The notes under the pieces were generated by a model that saw only the letters and a program-made list of their open reading frames with translations, was not told the DNA's origin and did not search any database. Shown here piece by piece: positions 31,761 to 42,151 of a DNA stretch of 64,000 bases. The stretch lies in assembly GCA_902362925.1 (NCBI GenBank), contig CABIYL010000005.1. One strand, given 5' to 3'. Position numbers and translations under genes: made by a program. The stretch is from Pseudoflavonifractor sp902362925 (lineage in GTDB: Bacteria; Bacillota; Clostridia; Oscillospirales; Oscillospiraceae). Each line of letters starts with the position of its first letter. Position 1 is the stretch's first letter.

Positions 31761-34343
31761 ATGTTGGCAAGAATGAGCAAGAAGGCGCTGGCCCTTCTCA
31801 TGGTGTTCTGTATGGTGGTGAGCGCCCTGTCCGTCGGGGCCCTGGCCGCTGTGGACACCCCCAACGGAACCTACGATGGAATTTTGACCTTTGAGTACCA
31901 TGTTACAGCCAGTGCGCTGAAAGATATGGTGAAGAACGAGACTGAGTACACCTATGATGACATTCACGGAGCCACCCTCTTCTTCGAGGACTGCTCCCGT
32001 GACCTGGTCTGGAACTGGGCGCCTGACATCTACTGGACCGCTGTGAGCGCTCTGGAGGAGAAGCACCCCCAGGATATGATCGCTCTGGAGCTGTATCTGG
32101 ACAACGGCTGCACCCAGAAGACCCTGCGCTTCAGCGACGAGGAGCTTCAGGCCATGTTCTATGAGGAGGCTGCAAGCGGCTTCTATGAGATTGAGCTGAA
32201 GGACTCCGGCTCCACCGAGCCCGAGCTGGTCCTCCAGGACGTCTATGTGTACGTGGACGCCAAGGAAGGCCAGGGTACCCCCAATGACCACGGCTACTTC
32301 ACCGTTGGCAAGATCCAGATGAAGCTGCCCAAGGCCTCCGAAGTGGTGGCCGGTGAGAACTACTACGCCCAGTATGGCTCCAGCGTTTCCCTGGAGAACA
32401 TCGAGCGCTTTGCGGCCAACAGCTGGCTGAACCTGGCTGACGTGGAGTGGTACAAGCTCCTGGTGGCCGACGGCGCCGACAACTATGTGGACAGCGGCGA
32501 GTACGTCTGGCATCTGGACGGCAAGCTTCTGGACAAGGTCCAGCTCTACTACGTGACCTATGACGCCAACGGCGGCGAGGGCACCGTGACCGACGAGAAG
32601 GGCTACATGGCCGGTCAGACCTTTGATCCCAAGAGCGGCGCCGGCCTGACCCGCGAGGGTTATGACTTCGTGGGCTGGTCCACCAACAAGTACACCACCG
32701 TGCCGGACGAGACCTTCGCCATCCCCGCTGAGGGCGGCGATGTGACCCTCTACGCCGTGTGGCAGCCCGAGAAGCCCGCCGTGGAGAGCTATGTCCTGCA
32801 GTACTACTATAAGGTAAACAACACCTACGTGAGCTTTGCCTCCGAGGTCTATGAAGACGGCGAGACCGCCACCATCATCAGCGGCGCGCCCACCATGCCC
32901 GGCTACACCCTGGCGGGCTGGAACACCAAGCCCGACGGAACCGGCACCACCTACAAGGCCGGCGACAAGCTGACCATGACCGCCAGCCAGAGCCTCTATG
33001 CCGTGTGGCAGCCCGAGGAGCCCGCTGTGGAGAACTACATCCTGCAGTACTACTACAAGGACAACAACACCTTCGTTACCTTCGATTCCAAGTCCTATGA
33101 GAGCGGCGAGGTCGCCGTTGTCATCAGCGAGGCGCCCAGCATGCCTGGCTACACCTTCGCCGGCTGGAACACCGAGCCCTACGGCACCGGCATTACCTAC
33201 AAGGCCGGCGACAAGATCACCATGACCGCCATCACCATGACCGCCAGCATGAGCCTGTACGCCCAGTTTACCAAGGACGGCGGCACCGATCCCGACCCTG
33301 AGACCTACGATGTCCACTATGTGTGGGTGGGCGACGTTCCCGAGGGCGTCACCCTTCCCGACAGCGCTTCCTACACCGCGGACACCGAGGTGACCCTGGC
33401 CCAGGCTCCCACCGTTGAGGGCTACACCTTCTCCGGCTGGGGCAGCGACGTGGTTACCATCCGCGACGGCAAGTTCGTCATGCCTCCCTATGAGGTGTAT
33501 CTGACCGGCATCTGGACCAAGGACGGCACCCAGCCCAACACCTACACCATCACCTTTAAGACCGAGGCCGGCGGCACCATCAACGGCGGCACCGACAATG
33601 TGACCGGCACCTACACCGAGGGCGCGGCCTTCCCCCAGCGTCCCGCCACCGCCGCCAACAGCGGCTACAGCTTCGCCGGCTGGTATGATGAGAGCGGCAA
33701 CAAGGTGACCGAGTGGCCCGCCACCGTCACCGCCAGCGCCACCTATACCGCCAAGTGGACCGAGGACGGCGGCACCGGCCCCATCGATCCCGACCCCAGC
33801 TACATGTACTATCACGTCACCGTGAACTACCTGGATCGTGCCGACGGCAGCAAGATTGCCACCAGCTACACCAGCCCCAGCCACATCGAGGGCAGCGCCT
33901 ATGATGTGAGCGAGCAGGCCGCCATCACCATCGACGGCTACACCTACGACGGCACCGAGGGCGATGCTGTCACCGGTACCCTGAACGGCAACAAGACCGT
34001 CAACGTGTACTATGTGGCCGACGAGACCGACATCGATGACGGCGATACCCCCACGACCGACCTGCCCGACGTGCCCGGTGAGGGCGGCGGCGAGACCGAC
34101 ATCGGCGACGGTGAGACTCCCACCACCGACCTGCCCGACACCGGCGATACCGGCAGCACCGGCGACGGCAGCGAGACCGACATCCCCGACGGCGAGACGC
34201 CCACCGGCAGCCTGCCCCAGACCGGTACTCAGGCCCAGGTCTCCATGGCCCGCGTGGCCCTGAGCGTCATGGCGCTGACCGCCTCCGTGGCGGCGGCCGG
34301 ACTGGCTCTGATTCTCTTCCGTAAGAGCCGGAAAAACGCCTGA
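31761..34343 (+). CDS. LPQTG-anchored repeat surface protein 1
   Basis: 860-aa cell-wall-anchored adhesin-like protein. Signal peptide in residues 1-30 (ALALLMVFCMVVSALSVGALA). An unrecognised N-terminal domain runs to ~255. Five InlB B-repeat/Flg_new-type modules follow (VTYDANGG..., LQYYYK... GYTLAGWNT), then a MucBP-like module (YYHVTVNYLDRADGSKI). A D/T/P-rich spacer leads to the sorting signal LPQTG (34212-34226), a hydrophobic helix and RKSRKN. Start taken at 31761, seven bases after GGAG; an ATG six bases upstream is too close. It is a likely substrate of the neighbouring sortase. Confidence 0.92.
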   Translation: MLARMSKKALALLMVFCMVVSALSVGALAAVDTPNGTYDGILTFEYHVTASALKDMVKNETEYTYDDIHGATLFFEDCSRDLVWNWAPDIYWTAVSALEEKHPQDMIALELYLDNGCTQKTLRFSDEELQAMFYEEAASGFYEIELKDSGSTEPELVLQDVYVYVDAKEGQGTPNDHGYFTVGKIQMKLPKASEVVAGENYYAQYGSSVSLENIERFAANSWLNLADVEWYKLLVADGADNYVDSGEYVWHLDGKLLDKVQLYYVTYDANGGEGTVTDEKGYMAGQTFDPKSGAGLTREGYDFVGWSTNKYTTVPDETFAIPAEGGDVTLYAVWQPEKPAVESYVLQYYYKVNNTYVSFASEVYEDGETATIISGAPTMPGYTLAGWNTKPDGTGTTYKAGDKLTMTASQSLYAVWQPEEPAVENYILQYYYKDNNTFVTFDSKSYESGEVAVVISEAPSMPGYTFAGWNTEPYGTGITYKAGDKITMTAITMTASMSLYAQFTKDGGTDPDPETYDVHYVWVGDVPEGVTLPDSASYTADTEVTLAQAPTVEGYTFSGWGSDVVTIRDGKFVMPPYEVYLTGIWTKDGTQPNTYTITFKTEAGGTINGGTDNVTGTYTEGAAFPQRPATAANSGYSFAGWYDESGNKVTEWPATVTASATYTAKWTEDGGTGPIDPDPSYMYYHVTVNYLDRADGSKIATSYTSPSHIEGSAYDVSEQAAITIDGYTYDGTEGDAVTGTLNGNKTVNVYYVADETDIDDGDTPTTDLPDVPGEGGGETDIGDGETPTTDLPDTGDTGSTGDGSETDIPDGETPTGSLPQTGTQAQVSMARVALSVMALTASVAAAGLALILFRKSRKNA
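33793..34080 (+). repeat. Near-identical C-terminal module, copy 1
   Basis: About 288 bases encoding the MucBP-like module and start of the spacer. Aligns without gaps to 40133-40420 in the second adhesin, with roughly a dozen mismatches by hand count, some synonymous. Confidence 0.9.
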
Positions 34344-34380
34344 GCAGCTCTTCTGCTTTTGAAAAAATAAGTTAATGTGA

Positions 34381-34418
34381 GTGCGGCGGCAGTCCCTTCG
34401 GACTGCCGCCGCACTTTT
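34381..34418 (+). terminator. Terminator of the first adhesin gene
   Basis: Perfect 15-bp stem (34381-34395 with 34400-34414), loop CTTC, followed by TTTT. Confidence 0.92.
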
Positions 34419-34523
34419 CATGGATTAATCCGAAAAAGCGCAGTTTGAAAGGGCGGGAAGTTCCGAAAACCGAAAAAGAAAAATGGTATAAAAAATAGTA
34501 ATGCGGGAGAAGAAAAAACAAGA

Positions 34524-34556
34524 TGTGACCGAAATGTAACCGGGGCTGTGTATAAT
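34524..34556 (+). promoter_or_regulatory. Promoter with SARP-like direct repeats
   Basis: TGTGACC (34524-34530) and TGTAACC (34535-34541) are spaced 11 bases start to start, with a consensus -10 TATAAT at 34551-34556 nine bases after the second repeat. Heptamers 11 bases apart just before the -10 are the classic arrangement for SARP/BTAD activators, and no good -35 is present. Confidence 0.6.
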
Positions 34557-34603
34557 AGACTATGTTAAGTGCAGGAGAGGTAATGCGAAGGAGCGTGCAT
34601 GCG

Positions 34604-34804
34604 ATGAAGACAAACAGCGGAGAGACTTTTTTGGTGCAGATCCGCAATACCCAGAACGCGACCTGGCAGGGCACTGTTGCGTGGACCGACGGCCGCAAGC
34701 AAGAGACCTTTCGCAGTGCGCTGGAGTTAATTAAACTGATAGACAGTGTCCTCAGTGCAGGAGACGACCAAGAAGAAAGCGGGGAGGAAAACAGAAGAAA
34801 GTAA
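34604..34804 (+). CDS. Small hypothetical protein between the adhesins
   Basis: 66-aa soluble protein if started at the ATG at 34604 (AAGGAG ten bases upstream); an ATG at 34583 would add seven residues. The core, FLVQIRNTQNATWQGTVAW... FRSALELIKLID, resembles the end of the pilus-operon protein at 24111-24542. A charged tail follows. Not recognised otherwise. It is the first gene after the SARP-like promoter and precedes the second riboswitch. Confidence 0.65.
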   Translation: MKTNSGETFLVQIRNTQNATWQGTVAWTDGRKQETFRSALELIKLIDSVLSAGDDQEESGEENRRK

Positions 34805-34892
34805 GACGCAGCACGGCAAAACCAGCAAAAAGAAGCGCAAACCAACGGGGAAAATCCCCGGCCCGCTTTCGGAAAAGAGAGCGGGAAGAGTA

Positions 34893-34990
34893 CTATGGAA
34901 CCGACAAATGGCAAACCGGCTGAAAAACCGGGACGCAAAGCCAGGAGGCTAAAGCGGAGTCCGCTCCGCCACGCCCGTCCGGCCGCCGCA
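34893..34990 (+). ncRNA. Cyclic di-GMP-I (GEMM) riboswitch
   Basis: Leader of the second LPQTG gene. Follows the GEMM-I consensus closely: GGCAAACC, hairpin, GGGACGCAAAGCC, AGGAGGCTAAAG, a GC hairpin, then CCCGTCCGGCCGCCGC. Its 3' half is nearly the same as the first riboswitch. It ends about 23 bases before the AAAGGAG ribosome binding site; no terminator hairpin intervenes. Confidence 0.87.
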
Positions 34991-35019
34991 CTTCCATTCT
35001 CGCCGAAAGGAGAATGAAA

Positions 35020-38000
35020 ATGTTGGCAAAAAAGACCAAGAGATTTCTGGCATCCCTGCTCACCGCAGCCATGGTTGTGGGCCTGCTGCCCATGAGCGTA
35101 CTGGCCGCGGGGGATGACCCCCTGACCCCCGGCAGTAAGTATTATGATGTGAAGGGCGTTGAGACCAGCGCAGACAACGCCAAGGTGGTTCTGAGCAAGA
35201 CGGCCGAGCGTGTTGCCGCCGACGAGTGGGAAGTCACCCTGTCGACCAAGGTCAACGACATCAAGATTGAACAGCAGCCCCTTGAGGTTACCTTTGTTCT
35301 GGACGTATCCGGCTCCATGAACTGGTGCGCAGAAACGGATTTTCATACCCATAATCGGAACTGCAAAGGCGACGAATGCACTCAGAGCAGTAATCCCAGC
35401 CATTGGGAACGGAATTGGGGTGGTTGGAAACATAAGAGCGGAACAGAGTGCATGAAATGGTACAGCTCTTATTACCAGACGACCTGTGGAATGAGAGAGC
35501 ATGAGCACACCAATACGTTGCTAGAGGGAGTGAAGTGCAATCTTGTTGAGAGTGGACTGGAGCAGTCGCGGCTGGAAACTACCGTCTCCGCCGTTAAGAG
35601 TATGGTGAGCAAGCTGAGAGAGCAGCTTGGTGGTAAGCTGATTGCTAACTTTGTCATCTTCTCTTCCAAGGATGACAGCTTCTTTGGTTCTGGCTATGAT
35701 AACGGCGTCGGAAAGGGAAAAAATGAGAGTGCCAAGGTAATTCAGGAATCGGATCTGGGTCTGGAAGACGATGAATTAATCCTAGAAGCCGAGGGCGGCA
35801 CCGACCTGTCTGCCGGTGTGGCGCTGGGCCTTGACCAGTTCAAGAGCAGCTCTGCCCGCCAGGTGCTGGTGGTTGTGGCTGACGGCGACTCTGACGACGG
35901 CTATCCCGACCAGAGCGCCAAGAACTTCAAGGACAAAGACGGCATCATCTACACTGTGGGCTTCACCTTCTCCAATGACACCTTCAACAGCCTTGCTACC
36001 GATGATAAGCACGCCCTGCTGGCCAACAGCGATACCGCGCTGGGCGAGGCCATGGAGGACATCTCCACCGACATCACCGCCATGATCTGGGACCCCATGG
36101 GGGACAATTTCTCCGTGGTGGAGGGCAGCGCGGCGGCCTCCGGCATCACCGACGGCGTACTGAAGGTGGAACAGAACAACAGCCTCATCACCTGGTACCC
36201 CGGCACTACTCAGCTGGGACAGAACCATGACATTGTCACCCTGACCTACACCGTCAAGCTGAAGGACAGCGCCAAGACCGCCGGCAAACATACCGGTGTG
36301 CCCCTCAACGGCGACGCCGAGCTTCAGTACAAGGTCACCGGCAGCAGCGGCGAGCCCATTGATGCCGACTTCCCCCTGCCTATGGCCAGCTATGAGGTTG
36401 GCACCATGACCGTGGAGTACCGGGACATTGAGACCGGTGAGACCATCGCTGTCATGCCCGCTGACCGCACCATTACCACCATCACCGACTGGCTTGAGGA
36501 CGGACAGCCCGTCTTTGACGTGAACCTGCCCGCTCAGAGCGTGCCTCAGGGCACCAACCAGACCTGGTTCTATGTGAGCAGCAAGCTGGACGGCCAGGAC
36601 TACACCGACAATGTGGCCAATATCGACGCCACCACCGGCGCGCACACCCTGGTGCGTTACTACAAGCTCCAGAACTCCTACACCGTGAACTATGAGTACA
36701 CCGGCGATGTGCCCGAGGGCGCTCCCACCGTGCCCGCCGCTCAGACCTATCCCGAGGGTACTCCGGTTGACGTGGAGGACGCCCCCTCTCTGCCCGGCTA
36801 CAAGTTCTCCGGCTGGACCACCAATGACACCGACGTGTCCGCTGACGGAAAGTTCACCGTCAACGGCAACGTGACCTTCACCGGCTCCTGGGACGCTCTG
36901 CCCTACTACACCGTGCAGGCCAATTTCTTCACCGACACCGACAACGAGGGCTACAAGCAGGATAACACCGAGCCTGTCACCCTCCAGAGCCAGCTCTATG
37001 GGAACTATGAGAGCTATACCCCCGAACAGAAGCAGAGCTATAACGGTGCTACATACGACCTGAGCAGCGCTAAGCCTGAGATCACCAAGACACCCGACGG
37101 CCTGGGCACCACTCTGGTCTACCGTTATGAGCGCAGCGTGACCAGCACCGCTCAGTACGAGGTGGTACATAAGTACTACGTCCGCACCGACGGTAAGATG
37201 GCTACCGACCCTGAGAAGACTGTCACCGACGGCCCCATTGAGGGCAAGCACGGCGATATCATTGCCGCGGACAGCATCACCGCCAAGCCTGACACCGGCG
37301 TGTACACCTATACTGAGTACAACCGCTCCGAGGACATCACCCTGGACAAGGGTCAGACCAAGCAGATTGTCATCACCTACGTCCGCGACCGCTACACCGT
37401 GTCCACCGAGATTGACGAAAACGGCACCATCACCCCCGAGACCGCCGTTTACAATGCCGGTGAGGACGTGACCGTCAGCTGGTCGGCCAACCGCGGCTAT
37501 AAAGTGGCCAGCGTCACCGTGGACGGCGACACCTCTTCCGCCGTGGGCACCATCTCCTTTGAGAAGCTGAGCGGCTCCCACAGCGTGGTGGTCACCACCC
37601 AGCCCATCGACTACAAGCTCCATGTGAAGTTTGTGTTCATGGACAACACCACCCATGAGGGCTTTGAGGACTACACCGAGGATAAGGTCTACAACATCGG
37701 CGACAGCTACGAGGTCACTGTACCCGCTGCCCCTGCCGGATATACCTTCAATGAGGAAAAGACCGGTGCGACCAGCGGTACCTTCGACGCGGATGATGTG
37801 ACCGTGACCATCTATTATGACGCCAACGAGCAGTCCAGTGCCACTGTTCTGTTCCAGAATCAGAATGGGGAGAAGCTCCGTGATCCCATGACGGTCTCCG
37901 GTCTGGCTGGACAGCCCTATAACCTGAACGCCGCCATGGACGTCATCAATCTGGAGAAAGACGGTGTTCGCTATACCTATCTCAGCGACAACGGCATTGC

Positions 38001-40607
38001 CTATGAGGGCACTCTCGATGGCACCGTGACCATCATCCGTACTTACGAGCCTCTGCCCACCTACACCGTGACCTATGATCCCGGCAAGTGCGGCACTTTC
38101 AAGCATCAGATCACCTCCGGCCTCTATGCCGGCTACCCCACGCCTGAATTTGCCGGTACCATCACCGGTGCAGAGGGCTGGGTGTTTGACGGCTGGTCTC
38201 CCGCGGTGGAGGACACCGTCTCCGGCGACGTGACCTATGTTGCCCAGTGGAAGGAAATGCCCAAGTTCACCGTCAAGTATGAGCTGTACACCTCCCACAA
38301 CGGCGGAGGCTATGAGCTGACCGACACCGTTACCGCGCTGGCGACCGAGTATGTCCGTCCCGGCATCCAGGGCTGGAACGCCCCCGAAACCTACGGCGAG
38401 GGCTATAAGCTGGCCGATGAGGGCTTCAAGACCACCGGCGAGCTGACCTACGGCGACAACGCCACCCTCACCTTCCGCTATGAGCGGGAGACCTTCGGCT
38501 CCGTGAACTACACCATCAAGCACGTCTACCGCACCCTCACCGGCGACGCCGGGACCGTCACCCAGGATGGCTACCTGGATGTGCCCGCCACCGGCACCCA
38601 CAGCGATGTGATCTACGCCGCCAACGTGGAGGCGAAGCCCGACTATGAGGGCAAGCACTACGCCTTCAACGCCGCTGCCAGCGACGAGTCCATCAAGCTG
38701 GACGGCAGCGCCGGCCAGACCATCACCCTGGTCTATGACCGCTATGAGTACGTCGTCACCGTCACCGGCGATGCTGGCGTGGCCTCCACCACCGGCCAGG
38801 GCACCTATGAGAAGGGCAGCAATGTCACCGTCAACTGGACCCTGAACACCGGCTATGAGCTGGCTTCCGTGGCCGTCAACGGCGAGGACCACCCCCTCAG
38901 CCAGGTGGACCTGACCAACCTGAGCAAGGACACCACCGTCACCATCAAGACCAAGCTGACCCCCTACACCGTCACCTACTATGTGGACGGCCAGCAGTAC
39001 GGCGAGGTGGAGACCTACTACTACGGCGATGCCATCACCATGCGGTCCGCTCCCGCCGCTCCCACCGGCATGACCTTCAGCGGCTGGGACCAGACCCTGA
39101 CCACAATGCCCGCTAAGAACGTGGAGATCCACGGCAGCTTCTCCTACATCGACTACACCGTGACCTACAAGCCCGGCGACCACGGCACCTTTACCGAGCA
39201 GAACTACAATGGCCTCCACTACGGTGATACCACTCCCGCCTTCCAGGGTGAGACCACCGGTGAGGCCACCTGGGAGTTCGCCGGCTGGAAGCCCGAGGTA
39301 GCGGCCACCGTCACCGGCGGCGCCACCTATACCGCCCAGTGGGAGCGCTCCGACTACACCGTGGTGGTCAACCACGTGAGCCAGGAGAGCGGCGTGACCA
39401 TGGAGACCAGCACCAACAAGTACGACGTGGACGCCGACAGCACCGCCGCCCCCCTGAGCGCCGACAAGATTCCTCAGGACTTCAAGCTGGTGGGCTGGAC
39501 GGTCAACACCGAGGCCGCTGACAGCGTGACCTTCGACCAGGCCGGCAACGCCGCCATCAACAGCGACAAGGTGCAGACCATCACCATCACCTACACCTAC
39601 GGCCTCAAGTCCGCCGCCTACGTCAACATCAACTACCTGCTGACCGACGGCACCAAGGGCGATGACGGCAAGTACAACGTGCTCAAGCCTCTGGACACGG
39701 AAATCAAGGCCTACAACGAGAACGACGCCTACGACGTGACCGCTGTTGTGGCCGCCTTCGACGACGCCCACCAGATGTACACCCGTGTCGACGCCGACAG
39801 CCTGACCGGCACCATCTCCGGCACCCAGACCGTTATCATCAACGTGTACTACACCGCCGATGAGTACGACTTCACCGTCAAGTACTTCAACGACTACACC
39901 AACCAGGAGATCGAGCCCGCCGAGGGCCTGAACGTCACCGGTAAGGCTCCCTACGGCACCGCCCTCACGCAGGAGCTGGTCTCCCAGTACCTGGGCTACA
40001 CCGAGGGTGAGGACTGGGTCAACGCCATGCGTCCCGCCGACTACGAGGACGGCGTGGTGACCTATGTCACCATCAGCGACGACTCCTCCAAGAACGTAGT
40101 GGAGGTCCACTACGACTACGAGGAGCCCTACAACCCCAGCTACATGTACTATCACGTCACCGTGAACTACCTGGATCGTGCCGACGGCAGCAAGATTGCC
40201 GCCAGCTACACCAGCCCCAGCCACATCGAGGGCAGCCGGTATGACGTGAGTGAGCAGGCCGCCATCTCCATCGACGGCTACACCTACGACGGCACCGAGG
40301 GCGATGCTGTCACCGGTACTCTGAACGGCAACAAGACCGTCAACGTGTACTATGTGGCCGACGAGACCGACATCGACGACGGCGATACCCCCACCACCGA
40401 CCTGCCCGACGTGCCCGGCGAGGGTGACGGCGACGGCGAGGTGGACATCGATGACGGCGATACTCCCACCACCGACCTGCCCGACACCGGCGATACCGAC
40501 ATCCCCGACGGCGAGACCCCCACCGGCAACCTGCCCCAGACCGGCAGCGTGGCTGGCCAGGTGGAGAACCGCTGGACTCTGGGCGTGCTGGCTCTGATGG
40601 CCTCCAT
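35020..40607 (+). CDS. LPQTG-anchored VWA-domain giant surface protein 2 (3' end in gap)
   Basis: At least 1,862 aa. Signal peptide 1-30. A von Willebrand A domain carries the MIDAS motif DVSGSM (Asp95) and GGTDLSAG, with a Cys/His-rich insert at 35326-35538. Then come many repeated beta modules of MucBP and InlB/Flg_new type (e.g. YTVTYDPGKCGTF, GWVFDGWSPAVEDTVSGDVTYVAQW). The final MucBP-like module and D/T-rich spacer are near-identical to adhesin 1, followed by LPQTG at 40531-40545. The coding sequence is lost in the N run inside the membrane helix, probably only ~30 codons short. ATG at 35020 by spacing from AAAGGAG. Confidence 0.9.
40133..40420 (+). repeat. Near-identical C-terminal module, copy 2
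   Basis: Partner of 33793-34080 with the same length and no indels over ~288 bases. Differences are scattered and partly synonymous. Confidence 0.9.
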
Positions 40608-41161
40608 NNNNNNNNNNNNNNNNNNNNNNNNNNNNNNNNNNNNNNNNNNNNNNNNNNNNNNNNNNNNNNNNNNNNNNNNNNNNNNNNNNNNNNNNNNNNN
40701 NNNNNNNNNNNNNNNNNNNNNNNNNNNNNNNNNNNNNNNNNNNNNNNNNNNNNNNNNNNNNNNNNNNNNNNNNNNNNNNNNGGGCGGGGGAGCTCGAGGG
40801 GGCAGCCGCCCGCCTCGAATGGAATCGAATGTCCTGCAATGCCTTGCGGGGCAAGGCTTGCGGCGAGCAGCGCGAGGACTTNNNNNNNNNNNNNNNNNNN
40901 NNNNNNNNNNNNNNNNNNNNNNNNNNNNNNNNNNNNNNNNNNNNNNNNNNNNNNNNNNNNNNNNNNNNNNNNNNNNNNNNNNNNNNNNNNNNNNNNNNNN
41001 NNNNNNNNNNNNNNNNNNNNNNNNNNNNNNNNNNNNNNNNNNNNNNNNNNNNNNNNNNNNNNNNNNNNNNNNNNNNNNNNNNNNNNNNNNNNNNNNNNNN
41101 NNNNNNNNNNNNNNNNNNNNNNNNNNNNNNNNNNNNNNNNNNNNNNNNNNNNNNNNNNNNN
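40608..41161. other. Two assembly gaps flanking a 100-base island
   Basis: N runs at 40608-40781 (174) and 40882-41161 (280). The island between (40782-40881) is GC-rich and contains the hairpin GCCTTGC-GG-GGCAAGGC; no gene can be assigned to it. The stop of adhesin 2, its terminator and the start of the next gene must lie in the gaps. Gap lengths may be estimates. Confidence 0.9.
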
Positions 41162-41162
41162 C

Positions 41163-41738
41163 CGCTCCCACGGCGCCGACCAGGACTGGTACAGTCTGCC
41201 CTGGCGGCAGCGGGCGGGCTGCGGCCCCACCACCGCGTCGGTCCAGATGGCCTATCTGGCCGCCCTGCGGCCATCGCTGGCGGCGCTGTGTCCGCTGGAG
41301 GGACGGGAGCAGGGGACCTTTGTGACGTATATGGACCAGGTGTGGGAGTATGTCACCCCGGGCAGCCACGGGCTCAACCGGGTGGAGATGTACACCGACG
41401 GCGTAACCCGCTTCTGCGGGGAACGGGGCGTCAGGCTGGTTCCCCATGCCCTGGAGGTGCCGAGTGGTGAGGAGCGGCCCGGCTTTGAGCGCTGCGTGTC
41501 CTTTATCCGGGCGGGGCTGGCGTCCGACTGCCCGGTGGCCTTCCTCAACCTGGACAACGGGGAAGTGGAGGCCCTGGACAAGTGGCACTGGGTGCTGCTC
41601 TCCGCTCTGGAGGAGGGGGACGCTGGCACCCTGGTCACCGTGGTGGACAGCGGAAACTCCTTTTCCATTGACCTGAAGCTGTGGTACGACACCGCCCGTG
41701 ACCTGGGCGGATTTGTTTGGCTGGAGGAACTGAATTGA
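41163..41738 (+). CDS. C39/papain-like cysteine peptidase-fold protein, 5' end missing
   Basis: The last ~191 residues are visible. GCGPTTASVQMAYL is the typical nucleophile motif of C39-like peptidases, and KWHWVLL followed by VVDSGNSFSIDL would supply the His and Asp region. I cannot tell if it is secreted because the N terminus lies in the gap. The stop codon overlaps the TTG start of the DUF1294 gene (TTGA), so the pair is cotranscribed. Confidence 0.7.
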   Translation, partial: RSHGADQDWYSLPWRQRAGCGPTTASVQMAYLAALRPSLAALCPLEGREQGTFVTYMDQVWEYVTPGSHGLNRVEMYTDGVTRFCGERGVRLVPHALEVPSGEERPGFERCVSFIRAGLASDCPVAFLNLDNGEVEALDKWHWVLLSALEEGDAGTLVTVVDSGNSFSIDLKLWYDTARDLGGFVWLEELN

Positions 41739-42034
41739 GAGATTTTTTGCTGGGATTCTGGCCCTGGCTGGCGGGCTGGGCAGGCGTGATGAGCCTGCTG
41801 GACTTCTGCCTCATGGGCTTTGACAAGCGCCGGGCCAAGCGGAACGGCTGGCGGGTGCGGGAGCGCACCTTTTTCATTGTGGCCCTGCTGGGGGGCGCCC
41901 TGGGCGGGGTGCTGGGCATGTTCTTCTTCCACCACAAGACCAGACACTGGTATTTCCGGTACGGCCTGCCCGCCATCCTGATTCTCCAGGTGGGGCTGGT
42001 GGTCTGGCTATTGCTGTCCGGCGGGGCCTCTTGA
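41735..42034 (+). CDS. DUF1294 membrane protein
   Basis: 99-aa membrane protein with two or three helices and the family signature MGFDKRRAKRNGWRVRERTFF, then GGALGGVLGMFFFHHKTRH. TTG start at 41735, seven bases after GGAGG and overlapping the upstream stop. Function of the family is unknown. Confidence 0.85.
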   Translation: MRDFLLGFWPWLAGWAGVMSLLDFCLMGFDKRRAKRNGWRVRERTFFIVALLGGALGGVLGMFFFHHKTRHWYFRYGLPAILILQVGLVVWLLLSGGAS

Positions 42035-42151
42035 CGGGGCCGGTTCAGCGTGGGATAATATGCCAGGCTTGCCCGGCAGGCCGCTTTGTCTTTTATGGCG
42101 GCGTGTCCTGAGGGCAGAAAGTTTTTGTGTGTGGTTCCGAGGTGTGGGATA

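Noticed and set aside
31677..34421. 914-codon minus-strand open frame opposite surface protein 1
   Set aside because: Low-complexity G/A/V/H composition typical of antisense to GC-rich coding sequence; it would also cover the riboswitch and terminator.
34746..34952. Small basic open frame overlapping the 3' end of the small gene and the riboswitch
   Set aside because: It lies within the aptamer, has no ribosome binding site and no coding signature.
35782..41274. Very long minus-strand open frame opposite surface protein 2
   Set aside because: It is a shadow of the GC-biased repeats on the plus strand, has no ribosome binding site or family resemblance, and runs through both N gaps.
40608..41325. 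Continuation of the surface protein 2 frame through the gaps
   Set aside because: The protein should end ~30 residues after LPQTG, and the frame after the gaps differs from the C39-like gene. The apparent continuity comes only from translating N as X.
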